Shown here one piece after another: positions 1-11,475 of a stretch of 64,000 nucleotides of DNA (positions are counted from its first letter, which is position 1; each line of letters begins with the position of its first letter). The DNA lies in the NCBI GenBank assembly GCA_028564925.1, contig CM053029.1, positions 39,374,253-39,438,252 of the forward strand, in the 5' to 3' direction. The notes beneath the pieces were generated by a model. The model was given only the letters and a program-made list of their open reading frames with translations. It was not told the DNA's origin and did not search any database. The stretch comes from Lithobates sylvaticus. Taxonomy: Eukaryota > Chordata > Amphibia > Anura > Ranidae. Made by a program: the position numbers and the translations under genes.

Positions 1-1210
1 GGGTTCTGTCATCTGCAGAGAGATGCATGAAGCCCAAGTGCATGGGTTCATCTTCACAGACCAACTCAGTACCAGGAGGCGTAAGAGGTGAGGGAGGCAA
101 GGGTGAAGAATTATTTCTCTCACTCTAACGTTCATGGCGATACCTCACATGTGTGGTATTGAATGTTTACATACGTGGGCGCCACCTTCGTATGCGTTCA
201 CTTCTGCGTAGGCTTCCCTTCCCGCTGCCTGTAAGAGCAATCAAGGGGGAAAACAGTCACTATTATTGTTTTTACTGTGCAGGGAATTGCCTGCTGAAAA
301 CAAAAATATCTGGATGCTGTCTGCAGCTGCAGTCAGCATTCAGATATTGCCTCTTCAAGTGCCCGATGTCATATGTTGGCGACCCGGGGGAAGTGGCTAA
401 ATACCACACAGGTTACTCCTGAATGCAGGTTATAGAGCTCCAGAATGTTGATGCTGAGTGAAAAAAATTGTCTTTTCATTTTCCTCCTAATTTTTGTAAC
501 TCCCATATTGGGTTCTGGAGTTCAGAGTCCTCAACGAGTCTTGGGAGGGAAGAAGCCTCTAACCCTGGCTACAGGTTTTATTGGGGGGCAAGCAGGCTTG
601 ATAACCAAAGGCCCCGGCCATTGTTCAGTGCTCCATCTGGAAGAAAGAAGGTCCCCTGCCCAGAGGTCAGGGAGTGGGCTCATGCAGGAGGGAGCTGAGA
701 GAAGGTATGCAGAGTATGCATGTGAGCACACTGGTGTTGTGCAGTGGTCTGAAGGAACAGACAAGGGCCTAAGCCTGAGGACAGCAGTGAGAGTGAGCCA
801 AGAGGCTTGAAGAAGCACCCGTGTTATTGTATAGTATTGGAGGAGGAATGCTGAACACCTCTGCAAGGGTAAACGTTTGATCAACATTGGAAATTTCATT
901 TTTCCTTTAAAAAAACTTTGGCCATCAAGCCCTGGGGAATGTTTTTCCTGCCTGATTTGAATTCACAGCAAATGACTTGAGAAAAAAACCCAAATATGAC
1001 AGTGCCTAAGGAGCACTCTAAAAACATGCGTTTTCTTCTTGAATCCCACCTGAAAAATACCAGTACAATTTCCATGTCTGGACACTCCTGTACCTTGAGC
1101 ATCATAGCTGAATATCAACAGTGTGAGATCATCCATGGAACTACTGACTACTAGCCTCACCAGATTTGACGTGAGGTTTGGTACTGGCATTACTATGGGA
1201 CCATAGGCAG
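1..1210. other. No recognised gene
   Basis: I see no convincing gene here. The open frames are short, overlap on both strands and carry no domain I know. The stretch has no tandem repeat and no terminal repeat pair that I can find. It could be old repeat, intron or intergenic sequence. Confidence 0.5.
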
Positions 1211-1362
1211 TATATACAGTACCTCACAAAAATGTGACAACACTGAAGAAATGATACTTGCACAGCTTGTATAACAGTGCAAATTTGCTGTCCCCTCAAA
1301 ATAACTCAACACACAACCATTAATGTCTAAACCACTGGCAACAAAAGTGAGTACACCCCTAA

Positions 1363-1780
1363 AGCCCCATACACACGGTCGGATTATCCGATGGATTCTG
1401 TTCTATCGGACAATGTTGTCGTAAATTCCGACCGTGTAGGCACCGACCGTGTGTAGGATTGTCCGACGGACAAATTCCTATCTCCTGCTGGATAGATTTT
1501 TCGACAACAAAGTCCGATCACACCAAATCCGATCGTGTGTAGCGAATTCCGACGGACAAAGTGCTACGCATGCTCAGATCACATTACAAGACCAAATCTA
1601 TTGGCTACTAGCCTCTACGTAGTCCCGTCATAGGCGACAAACGTCACTACGTTCAGAATGATCGGATTTTCCAAAAAACTTTGTCCGACCGTGTGTATGT
1701 AACACCAACATCGGACAAAGTACGACGGACATGATCCGACGGACCTGGTCCTCGGATAATCCGAGCGTGTGTATGGGGCA
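1363..1780 (+). mobile_element. PIF/Harbinger-like MITE, copy 1
   Basis: A non-autonomous element of about 418 bp lies inside the Tc1. Its ends are inverted repeats of the form AGCCCCATACACACGGTCGG, and its interior is full of short inverted gtccgacggac motifs. The flanks are TAA on the left and TAT on the right, which fits a decayed 3-bp target duplication. It has no coding capacity. A reversed copy at 53323-53748 has clean TAA duplications. The family assignment rests on the 3-bp TAA target and is inferred. Confidence 0.75.
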
Positions 1781-1845
1781 TATGAAAATGTCCAAATAGG
1801 GCCCAATTAGCCATTTTCCCTCCAAGGTATCATATGACTCATTAG

Positions 1846-2612
1846 TAGACATGTGCACACTGAAATATTTTCTTTCAGAATTTCGTTTTCGTCCGAAAAA
1901 TACATTTATTTAGTTACTCCCAAAATTTGTTTTTATTTATTTTGTTTCGTTAAAAAAGGCATTCGTCCAAAAATCCGAAATAATTAAGGTCGAATCTGTC
2001 ATTGAAGGCTTATGGTGTCTGTTGACTGTTCTAAGAAGATTCGAAGGAGCAGCTAAACTGTACGACATAGCAATCGTACATTTCTGATCAAATGTTACGC
2101 TTACAAGCTATAGTAGAATTCTAATGTTGTATGACACTAGTAATAATTATATTTATTTATTATTATTACTAGTCAACCAACATTAGAATTCTTCTATAGC
2201 CTATGGGCAGAGCATTTGACCATAAATGTCCGCTCGCACTGACTGCTTCGTCGAATCTTTATGTCAAATCTTTTCTCTCTATAATCTTAGACTAATAGAG
2301 TTAGGTTAGGCACATTCAAACTTTTTTGCTATTGTCTCTATAATGTCAAATCTTTTTCTCTCTATGTCAAATCTTTCCTCTTTATGTAGAATAATCTTGG
2401 ACTAATAGAGCTAAGGTTAGGCACATTTGACCACAGGTTCGATGGACACAGATCACTATTGTTAGCCTCATGTTAAATCTCCTATCTATATCGAACTGTT
2501 GTCACAACTAAAATGAAAATAAAGCATTTGTTTATGTCGGATCTTTCCGTTTCGGACTCTGCACAAAATTCGGACGAAAATGAATTTGGACGAAAACGAA
2601 TGCACATGTCTA
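1846..2612 (+). mobile_element. hAT-like MITE with TAGACATGTGCA ends
   Basis: The terminal inverted repeats TAGACATGTGCA and TGCACATGTCTA are flanked by an exact 8-bp duplication, CTCATTAG (1838-1845 and 2613-2620). The host Tc1 reads straight across once the element is set aside. The AT-rich interior holds a long hairpin around 2060-2215 with its tip near 2150. It has no coding capacity. The 8-bp duplication and the TAG start point to the hAT superfamily. Relatives lie at 17932-18896, 61150-61510 and ending at 8425. Confidence 0.85.
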
Positions 2613-3708
2613 CTCATTAGTGTTACAGGTGTGTTAAATTTGGTGTTATCGCTCTCACTCTCTCATACTAGTCACTGGAAGTTCAACACGGCACCTCATG
2701 GCAAAGAACTTTCTGAGGATCTGAAAAAATAATTGTTTCTTTACATAAAAATGGTCAGAAGATTGCCAAGACCCTGAAACTGAGCTGCAGCACAATGGCT
2801 AAGACCATACAGCGGTTTAACAGGACAGGTTCCACTCAGAACAGGCCTCGCCATGGTCGACCAAAGAAGTTGAGTGCACATGCTCAACGTCATATCCAGA
2901 GGTTTTCTTTGGGAAAAAGACGTATGAGTGCTGCCAGCATTGCTGCAGAGGTCGAAGGGGTGGGGGATCAGCCTGTTAATGCTGAGAACATATGCCACAC
3001 ACTGCATCAAATTGGTCTGCATGGCTGTCATCCCAGAAGGAAGCCTCTTCTAAAGATGATGCACAAGAAAGTCTGTAAACAGTTTGCTGAAGACAATGAG
3101 ACTAAGGGTATGGGTTAGTAAAACTATGTGCTGTGGTCTGATGAGACCAAGATAAACTTATTTGATTCAGATGGTGTCAAGCTTGCGTGGCGGCAACCAG
3201 GTGAGGAGTACAAAGACAAGTGAGTCTTGCCTACAGTCAAGCATGGTGGTGGGAGTGTCATGGTCTGGGGCTGCATGAGTGCTGCCGGCACTGGGGAGCT
3301 ACAGTTCATTGAGGGAACCATGAATGCCAACATGTACTGTGACATACTGAAGCAGAGCATGATCCCTTCCCTTCGGAGACTGGGCCGCAGGGCAGTATTC
3401 CAACATGATAATAAACCCCAAACACACCTCTAAGACGACCACTGCCTTGCTCAAGAAGCTGAGGGTAAAGGTGATGGAATGGCCAAGCATGTCTCCAGAC
3501 CTAAACCCTATTTAGTTTCTGTGGGGCATCCTCAAACAGAAGGTGGAGAAGTGCAAGGTCTCTAACATCCACCAGCTCCAGGATGTCGTCATGGAGGAGT
3601 GGAAAAGGACTCCAGTGGCAACCTGTGAAGCTCTGGTGAACTTCATGCCCAAGGGGGTTAAGGCAGTGCTGGAAAATAATGGGGCCACACAAATTGGACA
3701 TTTTCACT

Positions 3709-3936
3709 TATGCGGCGTACACACGATCGGACTTTCCGGTGGGATTGTCCGGCGGACTAAGTCCGCCGGACAAACCGCCGGACTTTCTAGCGGAAGTCCG
3801 CCAGACTTTCCGAACGTGTGGACTTGCCCACACACGCCCGGATTTTTCCGGTGGAAATTCCGCCGGAGTTTTGGCCAAAGTCTGTGGGACTTTTGAAATG
3901 AACGGACTTGCCCACACATGGAGGAAAGTCCATTAA
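3709..3936 (+). mobile_element. PIF/Harbinger-like MITE, copy 2
   Basis: This block starts right after the Tc1 break at TTA and opens with gcggcgtacacacgatcgg. It continues with dense inverted motifs around gtccgccggac and closes near cccacacatggaggaaagtc. It resembles the family at 1363 but is more GC-rich and shorter. The right boundary is uncertain because a foldback element begins immediately after it. Confidence 0.55.
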
Positions 3937-3937
3937 T

Positions 3938-5887
3938 TTAGAACAGTCTGACAGCAAAATGACATTTCTAAAGGAAAAAAAGTAAAGTAAAACTACTCGT
4001 GACTATAATGAATTTTCGGTCCCGGCAATACACATAAAAGTTCATTGATAAAAACGGCATTGGATTCCCCCACAGGGGAACCCCAAACCAAAATTAAAAA
4101 AAAAAAAAATGCGTGGGGGTCCCCCTCAAAATCCATACCAGAACTTTCAGGTCTGGTGTGGAGTTTAAGGGGGACTCTGCGCCAAAATAAAAATAAAAAT
4201 GTTGTGGGGTCCCCCCAAAAATCCATACCAGATCCTTATCCAAGCACGCAACCTGGCAGGCCACAGGAAAAGAGAAGGGATGAGAGAGCTCCCCCTCTCC
4301 TGAACCGTACCAGGCCACATGCCCACAACATTGGGAGGGTGCTTTGGGGTAGACCCCAAAGCACCTTGTCCCCATGTTGAGGGGGAGAAGGGCCTCATCC
4401 CCACAACTCTTGCTCGGTGGTTGTGGGGATCTGTGGGCGGGGCGCTTATCGGAATCTGGAAGCACCCTTTAACAAGGGGACCCCCAGATCCCGGACCCCC
4501 CTCTGTGAATTGGGATGAGTTACAATGTACCCCTACCATGTCACAAAAACTTTTATGTAAATGGGTGACCCCGCTCCCTTCTAACAACACGGGGAAAGCC
4601 ATAGGGAAGTCCCCGTGCGTCAGAGGGGGGGCGGGGTCACCGGGTGGCGCCGCCCTCCATTCTATAAGAGCTGTCATCTGAACAGAAGCGTCACACAGTG
4701 GCAGACTCCCATTGAGGTGGATCGGAGGATGAAGCGGAGAAGAATAAGCCTGAGGAAGATGCTGGACGAGAAGACTGGAGGAAGAAGCAAGGTAAGAACA
4801 AAATGGAGGAAGAAGAAGAACACCGAAGGAAGACCAGAAGAAGATGGAAGAAGAAGCTGGGAAAGTAGAAGACATTAATAAATTAATTGTCAAAAAACGT
4901 TTATTGTCTTTTTTTTTGAAATAGTAGGGATACATTTGTACACTATTACCAATTCACACGGGGGGTGGGATCTGGGGGTCCCCTTGTTAAAGGGGGCTTC
5001 CATATTCTGATAACCTCCCGCCCGCAGACCCCCACAACCACCGGGCAAGGGTTGTGGGGATGAGGCCCTTCTCCCCATCAACATGGGGACAAGGTGCTTT
5101 GGGGGATACCCCAAAGTACCCTCCCAATGTTGTGGGCATGTGGCCTGGTACGGTTCAGGGGGGGTGCTCTCTCGTCCCCTCTCTTTTCCTGTGGCCTGCC
5201 CGGTTGCGTGCTCGGATAAGGGTCTGGTATGGATTTTTGGGGGATCTCACGCCATTTTTTTTTTAAATTTGCCACGGGGTTCCCCATAAAATCCATACCA
5301 GACCTGAAGGGTCCTGAAGGGTTTGGTATGGAATTTGGGGGGACCCCCACGTATTTTTTTTATTTTGGTTTTGTGTTCCCTTGTGGGGGAATCCCATGCC
5401 GTTTTTATCAATGAACTTTTATGTGTATTGCCGGACCGACAATTCATTATAGCCGCGAGTAGTTTTAAATTACTTTTTTTTCCTTTAGAAATGTAATTTT
5501 GCTGTCAGACTGTTCTAAACACGGTAAACATGCGCCACTTTACAGGCTTACTTTAGACACCCCCAGGTATGAAATTTAAAGGAATATTACACTTTTATTA
5601 TTTCACTTTAAGCATTATTAAAATCACTGCTCCTGAAAAAACTTCAGTTTTTAAAACTTTTTTTTGCATTGATACATGTCCCCTGGGGCAGGACCCAGGT
5701 CCCCAAACACATTTTAAGACAATAACTTGCATATAAGCCTTTAAAATTAGCACTTTTGATTTTTCATGTTCGTGTCCTATAGACTTACCCTAAACGGTGT
5801 TCGCGTGTTTAAACAAATTTATTGCCTGTTCCCATGTTCTGGTGCGAACCGAATGGGGGGGGGGGGGGGTGTTCGCCCCCTCCCTAA
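3938..5887. mobile_element. Foldback element with 600-bp arms and an hAT-like right end
   Basis: The left arm (about 3938-4540) and right arm (about 4926-5522) are inverted copies of each other. Both carry the blocks for ccaaagcaccttgtccccat and ggatttttgggggg-type text. The spacer is about 385 bp. Beyond the right arm, 5440-5887 closely matches the 3' end of the hAT at 45984-46407: both share ctaaacacgg, a ccccaggta block, ggtgcgaaccgaa and a terminal tccctaa. I read this as a non-autonomous relative of that hAT. No matching left terminus is visible, so the left end may be lost. Confidence 0.65.
4663..4882 (+). promoter_or_regulatory. Possible mini transcription unit in the foldback spacer
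   Basis: Within the spacer and inner arm there is a TATA-like tataagag at 4663, a consensus 5' splice site caag/gtaaga at 4791/4792, and an AATAAA at 4877-4882. An 87-codon frame (4615-4878) rich in Lys, Arg and Glu overlaps them but looks like purine-rich sequence, not a known protein. The signals are seen directly. That they work together is only a guess. Confidence 0.25.
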
Positions 5888-6345
5888 TTCTAACCAAAAC
5901 ATCCACAAGTAAAAAGCATCCAGAGATAAGGGGGGGAAGTGGGGTGAGTTGGTTTTAAGGGGGATTAGGGTTGTTATACAATTTTAACACTGTATTTTTA
6001 AATAAATGCTAAGTAGGGGACATGGCTGGTTTGTTTTATTTTTTATTCTTTGATGCATGATCTAAAGGTTATTTTAATACTTTATACTCAATTGAATTAT
6101 CTGCTCTGTGGACCAAGAATAGTATATCTACTCACAAATGTTCTACCAAGTGTGCAGTACACTCACCAAACAAATGAATATTGAGCACGATTACTTATTA
6201 ACAAAAGAAAAGGAAAAAAGTGTTCATATGAGCGTGTACATATATGTATACAAAACACATTCTACTAATTATAATATGTACTATAAAATACAAAACTCAA
6301 CAAGGTGTCAGAGTTCTAATTATGCATAACAATGTGCTCAAACCT
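5888..6345. other. No recognised gene
   Basis: AT-rich single-copy-looking sequence with a G run just before it at about 5856. I see no domain, terminal repeat or tandem repeat. Confidence 0.4.
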
Positions 6346-6595
6346 AATGCTGACCACTGCATTCTGTACAATGGGTTGTATATTATATACTGCTGACCAT
6401 TGCATTCTGTACACTGGGTTGTATATTATATACTCCTGACCACTGCATTCTGTACCCTGCGTTGTATATGATATTTTACTGACTACTGCATTCTGTACAC
6501 TGGGTTGTATATGACATACTCCTGACCACTGCATTCTGTACACTGGGTTGTATTTGACATACTCCTGACCACTACACTCTGTACACTGGGTTATA
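6346..6595. repeat. 43-bp minisatellite, about six units
   Basis: The phrase tgaccactgcattctgtac followed by an actgggttgtatat block recurs about every 43 bp, starting at about 6351, 6394, 6437, 6480, 6523 and 6566. Units differ by a few substitutions. The array runs directly into a T-rich stretch. Confidence 0.85.
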
Positions 6596-6892
6596 TTATT
6601 TATTTTTTATTCTATAATATTGTTTTTTTCTATTCTATTATTTTCTATTTTTTGTGTTTTCTATTTTATTTCCTTACATTATATTCTATTTTGTTCTTCT
6701 TTACTCTTTTATATTATTTTCTGTTTGTTTGTTTTTTATTCTATTCTTTTCTTTTCCATTATGTTCTATTCTTTTATTTTCTATTCTTTCTGTTCTGTTT
6801 TACTCTATTTTATTTTTGTTTTTGAATTTTATTTTAAATACATTTTCGGTTTCAAATTTGAATTCTATATTCTATTCTATATACTCTATTCT

Positions 6893-8078
6893 TGTCACAG
6901 GTATTCACCCGGGCCGAAATGCTGAGAGCTGCTCCCCTTGCGACTAGGTGCACGATGCCCCTGGAATGGGTACAGAGGGCACCGGGCACAAAGATGCACG
7001 GGTTGCCAGCAGGTGGGTTGCAGGTGGTGTGCAGTAGCGACGTAGACCTGGTGTGGCTGAAGCTGCACTGGAAGTAGACACCTGGCAGGACCATGATGAG
7101 GCAGAGGCTGTAGAGGTACCGGAACACACACTGGAGGGAGATCCTGAGGTGCATACGTGAACTGGAAGTCCAAGAAGCCAGGCCGAGGGTCAAGCACAGG
7201 TAAGTCAACAAGTGGGTATCAAGAAGGCAAGCCAGGGGGGGTCAAACACCAGTAGCAACAAGAGAGTGTCCAGAAGGCAAGCCGAGGGTCAAACACAGGT
7301 AAGTATCTCAGAGAATGTCCAGGAGGCAGGCCGAGGGTCAAGCACAGATGATCAGGCAGAAGGCTATCCAAAAGGCTAGCCAGGGGTCAAACACAGGTAA
7401 GTAACTCAGAGAATGTCCAGTAGGCAGGCCGAGGGTCAAGCACAGATGATCAAGCAGAAGGATATCCAAGAGGCAAGCCAGGGGTCAAACACAGGTAAGT
7501 AACTCAGAGAATGTCCAGTAGGCAGGCCGAGGGTCAAGCACCGATGATCAAGCAGAAGGATATCCAAGAGGCAAGCCAGGGGTCAAACACAGGTAAGTAA
7601 CTCAGAGAATGTCCAGCAGGCAGGCCGAGGGTCAAGCACAGGTGATCAAGCAGAAGGATATTCAAGAGGCAAGCCAGGGGTCAAACGCAGGTAACAGCAG
7701 CGGTGGTCAGGAGGGGTCCGGGTCAGGCACAGGTAATCAAGCAGATACATGATACAAGGTACAGGATACAAGGACTGGAGCCAGGGACTCAGGAAGTAGA
7801 GACAACAAACCAGCAATTAGTGAAGGGAAAGAGAAGGCCTTTTATAGGCCAGGTAACTGGTCAGGTGGGGTACCCGGACGAGTGCGCATGCGCACTCGTC
7901 TTCTGTCAGCGCTGCGCATAGCAGTGAGCCGCACTGGGTGAGCTACAGCAGATACCCGAGCGCCACGAACCTGCACATGCGCACCCGCTGCCCCGCGTAC
8001 CTGTGTTGTTTGCCGAGCCGCTCTACCGCGCGTGCGCATTCTTGGAACCCGGCGCCGAAGTACGGTATTTCCCTGACA
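6893..8078. mobile_element. Solo-LTR-like insertion with internal repeats
   Basis: A block of 1186 bp begins TGTCA and ends TGACA, and is flanked by an exact 5-bp duplication, ATTCT (6888-6892 and 8079-8083). TG...CA ends and a 5-bp duplication fit an LTR of a retrovirus-like or Gypsy-like element left after recombination. No gag, pol or env frame is present. The middle is a tandem array, and the right third (about 7860-8065) is CpG-rich. An unclassified non-autonomous element is the alternative. Confidence 0.55.
7150..7700 (+). repeat. 97-bp tandem array carrying splice-donor consensus
   Basis: The text ggcaggccgagggtcaagca and gccaggggtcaaacacaggt alternates in units of about 97 bp. Five units carry cacag/gtaagt, a near-perfect 5' splice site, at about 7200, 7299, 7397, 7494 and 7592. 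The array lies wholly inside the LTR-like insertion. Confidence 0.8.
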
Positions 8079-8425
8079 ATTCTGTTATATTCCCTTATTT
8101 TTTTATTCAACTTTATTCTATTGTTTTATTTTCTATCCTATTCTGTTTTATTTCATTATTTTCTGTTTTATTCTATTCTTTTTAAATTATATTCCTTTAT
8201 TTTCTATTATATTTGATTATATTCTTGTATTTTATTCTGTTCTGTTTTACTCTAATCTATTTTTGTTTTTGAATTTTATTTCAAATTAATTTTCGATTTC
8301 AAATTTGAATTCCAATCAAATTTTGTTTTGTTATTTTGAATTAGTTTAAATGTATTACTATTGTAATTTGGAAATTTGGATACATACAATTTTCCATTCA
8401 GAACAAAACAAACTGCACATGTCTA

Positions 8426-8950
8426 CTTTGCATTTGTCCATCTACACAACCCAAAAATAGTTTGGCTGTTTCACCTTTTCCTAAGTTCAGATTTCAACTT
8501 GTTTCATAAATGTTTTATAATTCCGCATAGTCTATTAATTAATTTTCATAAATGGCTCCCTATGCATTTTCTTCATTTCTTCAACTCTCCATTTATATTC
8601 CCCTTAGGTTTTTGTTCTGTTAATGATTTTTTTTTAATAATAAATATAAATGCAGATAACTCCTACTGCTCTGTATGGAGTACAGTATTGTGTTTTAGTT
8701 AGAGATATACAGTAAATACCATATTATATGTGACAATTTAGCATTAATAGGTTTAGATTTAACTGAAGGACCTTTTACTTTTTTCAATTTTTTCACATCA
8801 TGGTAAGCTTAGATGCCTCTTTCGTTAGTCCACAACCTCTTCTGAAAATGCTAGCTGGCTTCTCGTAGTACTAATCCTCTGACTTCACCTTTTATTGAGC
8901 TTGTAAATTTGAAAGTACTGAGCTGCATACAAGTTCTAGGTTTCTGATGA
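8426..8950. other. No recognised gene
   Basis: AT-rich sequence between the T-rich MITE and the full-length Tc1. The one open frame (8376-8702) gives an unremarkable Phe/Leu-rich peptide. I see nothing I can support. Confidence 0.4.
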
Positions 8951-10306
8951 TACAGTGAGGGAAAAAAGTATTTGATCCCCTGCTGATTTCTTACATTTGC
9001 CCACTGAGAGACAAATGATCAGTCTATAATTTTATTGGTCGGTTTATTTTAACAGTGAGAGACAGAAAAACAAAACAAATATCCAGAAAAACGCATTTAA
9101 AAAAAGTTATAAATTGAGTTGCATTTCAATTAGTGAAATAAGTAAATGACCCCTTTGCAAAACATGACTTAGCCCTTGATGGCAAAACCCTTGTTGGCAA
9201 TCACAGAGGTCAGACTTTTCTTGTACTTGTCCACCAGGTTTGCACACATCTCAGGAGGGATTTTGTCCCACTCCTCTTTGCAGATCCTCTAGTCATTAAG
9301 GTTTTAAGGGCTGACGTTTGGTAACTCAAACCTTCAGCTCCCTCTACATTATTTTCAATGGGATTAAGGTATGGAGATTGGCTAGGCCAAGACAGGATCT
9401 TAATGTGCTTCTTCTTAAACCACCCCTTTGTTGCCTTGGCCGTGTGTTTTGTGTCATTGTCATGCTGGAATACCCATCCACGACTGGTGGTGATGGTGTT
9501 CTTGGCAGCATTCCTCCTGCTCCAAACACGGCGAGTTGAGTTGATGCCAAAGAGCTCGATTTGGTCCCATCTGACCACAACACTTTCACCCAGTTCTCCT
9601 CTGAAACATTCAGATGTTCATTAGCAAACTTCAGATGGGTCTGTACATGTGCTTTCTTGAGCAGGGGGACACTGCGGGTGCTGCAGCATTTTATACCTTT
9701 GCGGCGTAGTGTGTTACCAATTGTTTTCTTGGTGACTATGATCCCAGCTGCCTTGAGATCATTTAAAAGATTCTCCCGTGTAGTTCTGTGCTGATTCCTT
9801 ACCATTCTCATGATCATTGAAACTCCATGAGGTCTTGTATGGAGCCCCAGACCGAGGGAGCTTGACAGTTTTTTTGTTTTTTCTCCATTTGCCAATAATC
9901 ACACCAACTGTTGTCACCCTTTCACCAAGCTGCTTGGTGATGGTCTTGTAGCCCATTCCAGCCTTGTGCTTCTGTGGACAGGTGTATTTTGTACAGGTAA
10001 CAAGCTGAGATTAGGAGCACTCACTTTAAGAGAATGCTCCTAATCTCAGTTTGTTACCTGTATAGAGGACACCTGGGAGCCAGAAATCCTGCTGATTGAT
10101 AGGGCATCAAATACGTATTTCACTCATTAAAATGCAAATCAATTTATAACTTTTTTGAAATGCGTTTTATTGGATATTTTTGTTGTTGTTCTGGCTCTCA
10201 CTGTTAAAATAAACCTACCATTAAAATTATAGACTGATCATTTCTTTGCCAGTGGGCGAAAATACAAAATCAGCAGGAGATCAAATACTTTTTTGCCCTC
10301 ACTGTA
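8951..10306 (-). mobile_element. Full-length Tc1-like transposon, inactive
   Basis: Both ends carry the terminal repeat cagtgagggaaaaaagtatt (here with substitutions on the right), and TA flanks each side. The inner repeats around 9050 and 10190 (ctcactgttaaaataaac) also pair. The transposase reads on the minus strand in pieces between 9956 and 9210. An HTH piece ([14 protein letters not shown]) is followed by LWSDGTK with the first Asp, [11 protein letters not shown] with the second, and LNPIEN with the Glu. Frame changes between pieces disable it. A strong hairpin at 9990-10070 seems to belong to this family. A second copy lies at 26290-27085. Confidence 0.9.
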
Positions 10307-10574
10307 ACTGATCCTCCTAAGACCCAATCATAGCTCAGTAGTTAATATTTCCTTATTTATTTATTTTTCTCTTTTTTCCACCTCAGCGAACATTAAAGAG
10401 ACTTTTATTCAACTTGACGTTCATTTCTGTCTCTTTCTTTAAGTCACATCATTGTGGTATTTTCTTTTCAAATCTAAACATATAATACATCCCCCCCACC
10501 TTGCCCCCCCCTCCTTGCAATCATTTTGAATAGGCCGTTACTTGTACTTGTTCTGATACAGTATAAGTTTTTTA

Positions 10575-11475
10575 TTGTGTAACCTATCGTGTAACCTCTT
10601 CTACATATTTCCATGTATTTTTAAATTCCTTCCAGGCTGTCCATTAATCCCTCACGTCACCACCCAATTCACTCACTTCCCCTTTCTCATCTATATTCTC
10701 CAGATTTTGAATTTTGCCTATCTGGAAAATTTGATCCCTGATTCTCGGGCTCTCTGCTGCTCTCCAATTTTTTGGGATTAGATTTTTTGCTTAATTTAAA
10801 ACAATGGGAATTAACGTGTTTTTGTATTGTTTGACAGGGAGGTCTGTCCCATGGAACAAACATGTCCATGGGTCATCTGCTATTCCCACCCCCATGACCT
10901 CCTTTATTAGCTGACGGACTTCATTCCAATATTTTTTAATGACGGGGCACTCCCACCAGATATGAGCTGTATTTCCCAATTGTTTACACCCACGCCAGCA
11001 CTCTGCGGATTGGTCTACTGCGTATCTACTAATTGTATCGGGTGTGATGTACCACCTTGCGAGGCATTCGAAATTTGTCTCTATCGACCTATTGTCCACC
11101 ACTGAACTGTGTAATAATTTTAAAATTGTCTTCACTTTCTGTGTACTACATCGTGCTCCTAATTCTCTTTCCCACTTTTTTATGTAGGGCGGGTCCTCCA
11201 AGTCGTCACGCTCCAATTGAATTTTGTATATTCGCCCTATGTTCTTTCTTGAATGGGCTTTCAATCAGAGCTTTTCTAATGGTCTGTAATCCTCTTTCTC
11301 TCTTAATGGGTGGGGCAATTTTTCAATAAAGTGACTCAGTTGGAGGAACCGCCACACATCTACCTTCATTAACCCAGTGTCCCTACTCAGTGTTTGAAAC
11401 GTTTTAATTTTACCTTGGTGAATTATATCCTTAATTTGTGCATTTTCTTTTTTTATCCAATTTCCCCCCACTTCT
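10575..11475 (-). mobile_element. L1-type LINE fragment, ORF2 C-terminus
   Basis: The minus strand encodes the region after the reverse transcriptase of an L1-group ORF2. The 157-residue frame at 10791-11264 contains WERELG, then ARWYITPDTI, then a Cys/His cluster CWRGCKQLGNTAHIWWECP. This order is typical of fish and frog L1/Tx1 elements. A second piece at 11265-11471 (VDVWRFLQLSHFI) lies upstream in the same direction, and a third runs downstream toward 10575 (WRAAESPR in another frame). It is 5'-truncated and frameshifted, so it is a dead copy. Confidence 0.75.

Larger units (their letters stand above)
1219..3708 (+). mobile_element. Decayed Tc1-like transposon, split by two MITEs
   Basis: The 5' terminal region, with the text caaaagtgagtacaccc, starts near 1219. 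The body resumes at about 1784 and 2621 after two nested MITEs. The transposase reads in pieces on +. An N-terminal helix-turn-helix and GRPKK-type linker lie at 2795-3118 (RPRHGRPKKLS). DDE pieces lie at 3124-3433, with KHGGGSVMVWGC and FQHDN holding the second catalytic Asp. A C-terminal piece follows from about 3440. Several frameshifts and stops separate the pieces, so no functional enzyme is made. The right end stops inside the 3' terminal region (cattttcactta), where another MITE begins. Tc1 elements move by cut-and-paste into TA. Confidence 0.88.
6596..8425. mobile_element. T-rich hAT-like MITE, split by an LTR-like insertion
   Basis: The sequence at 6596-6892 and 8079-8425 is low-complexity ttctatttta text with a shared ttcaaatttgaattc motif. 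It ends in TGCACATGTCTA (8414-8425), the terminal repeat of the family at 1846. The matching left terminus is not visible. The frames called here give only Phe/Ile/Leu-rich peptides and are not genes. Confidence 0.5.

Noticed and set aside
374-396. Retroviral primer-binding-site-like text (ttggcgacccggggg)
   Set aside because: No LTR ends, duplication or coding region accompany it.
4165-4935. 256-codon minus-strand frame in the foldback element
   Set aside because: It has no recognisable domain and crosses the inverted arm. The length is explained by low stop density in GC-rich repeat.
6620-6947. Hydrophobic Phe-rich frames resembling membrane proteins
   Set aside because: The DNA is low-complexity ttctatttta repeat, so the hydrophobicity is compositional.
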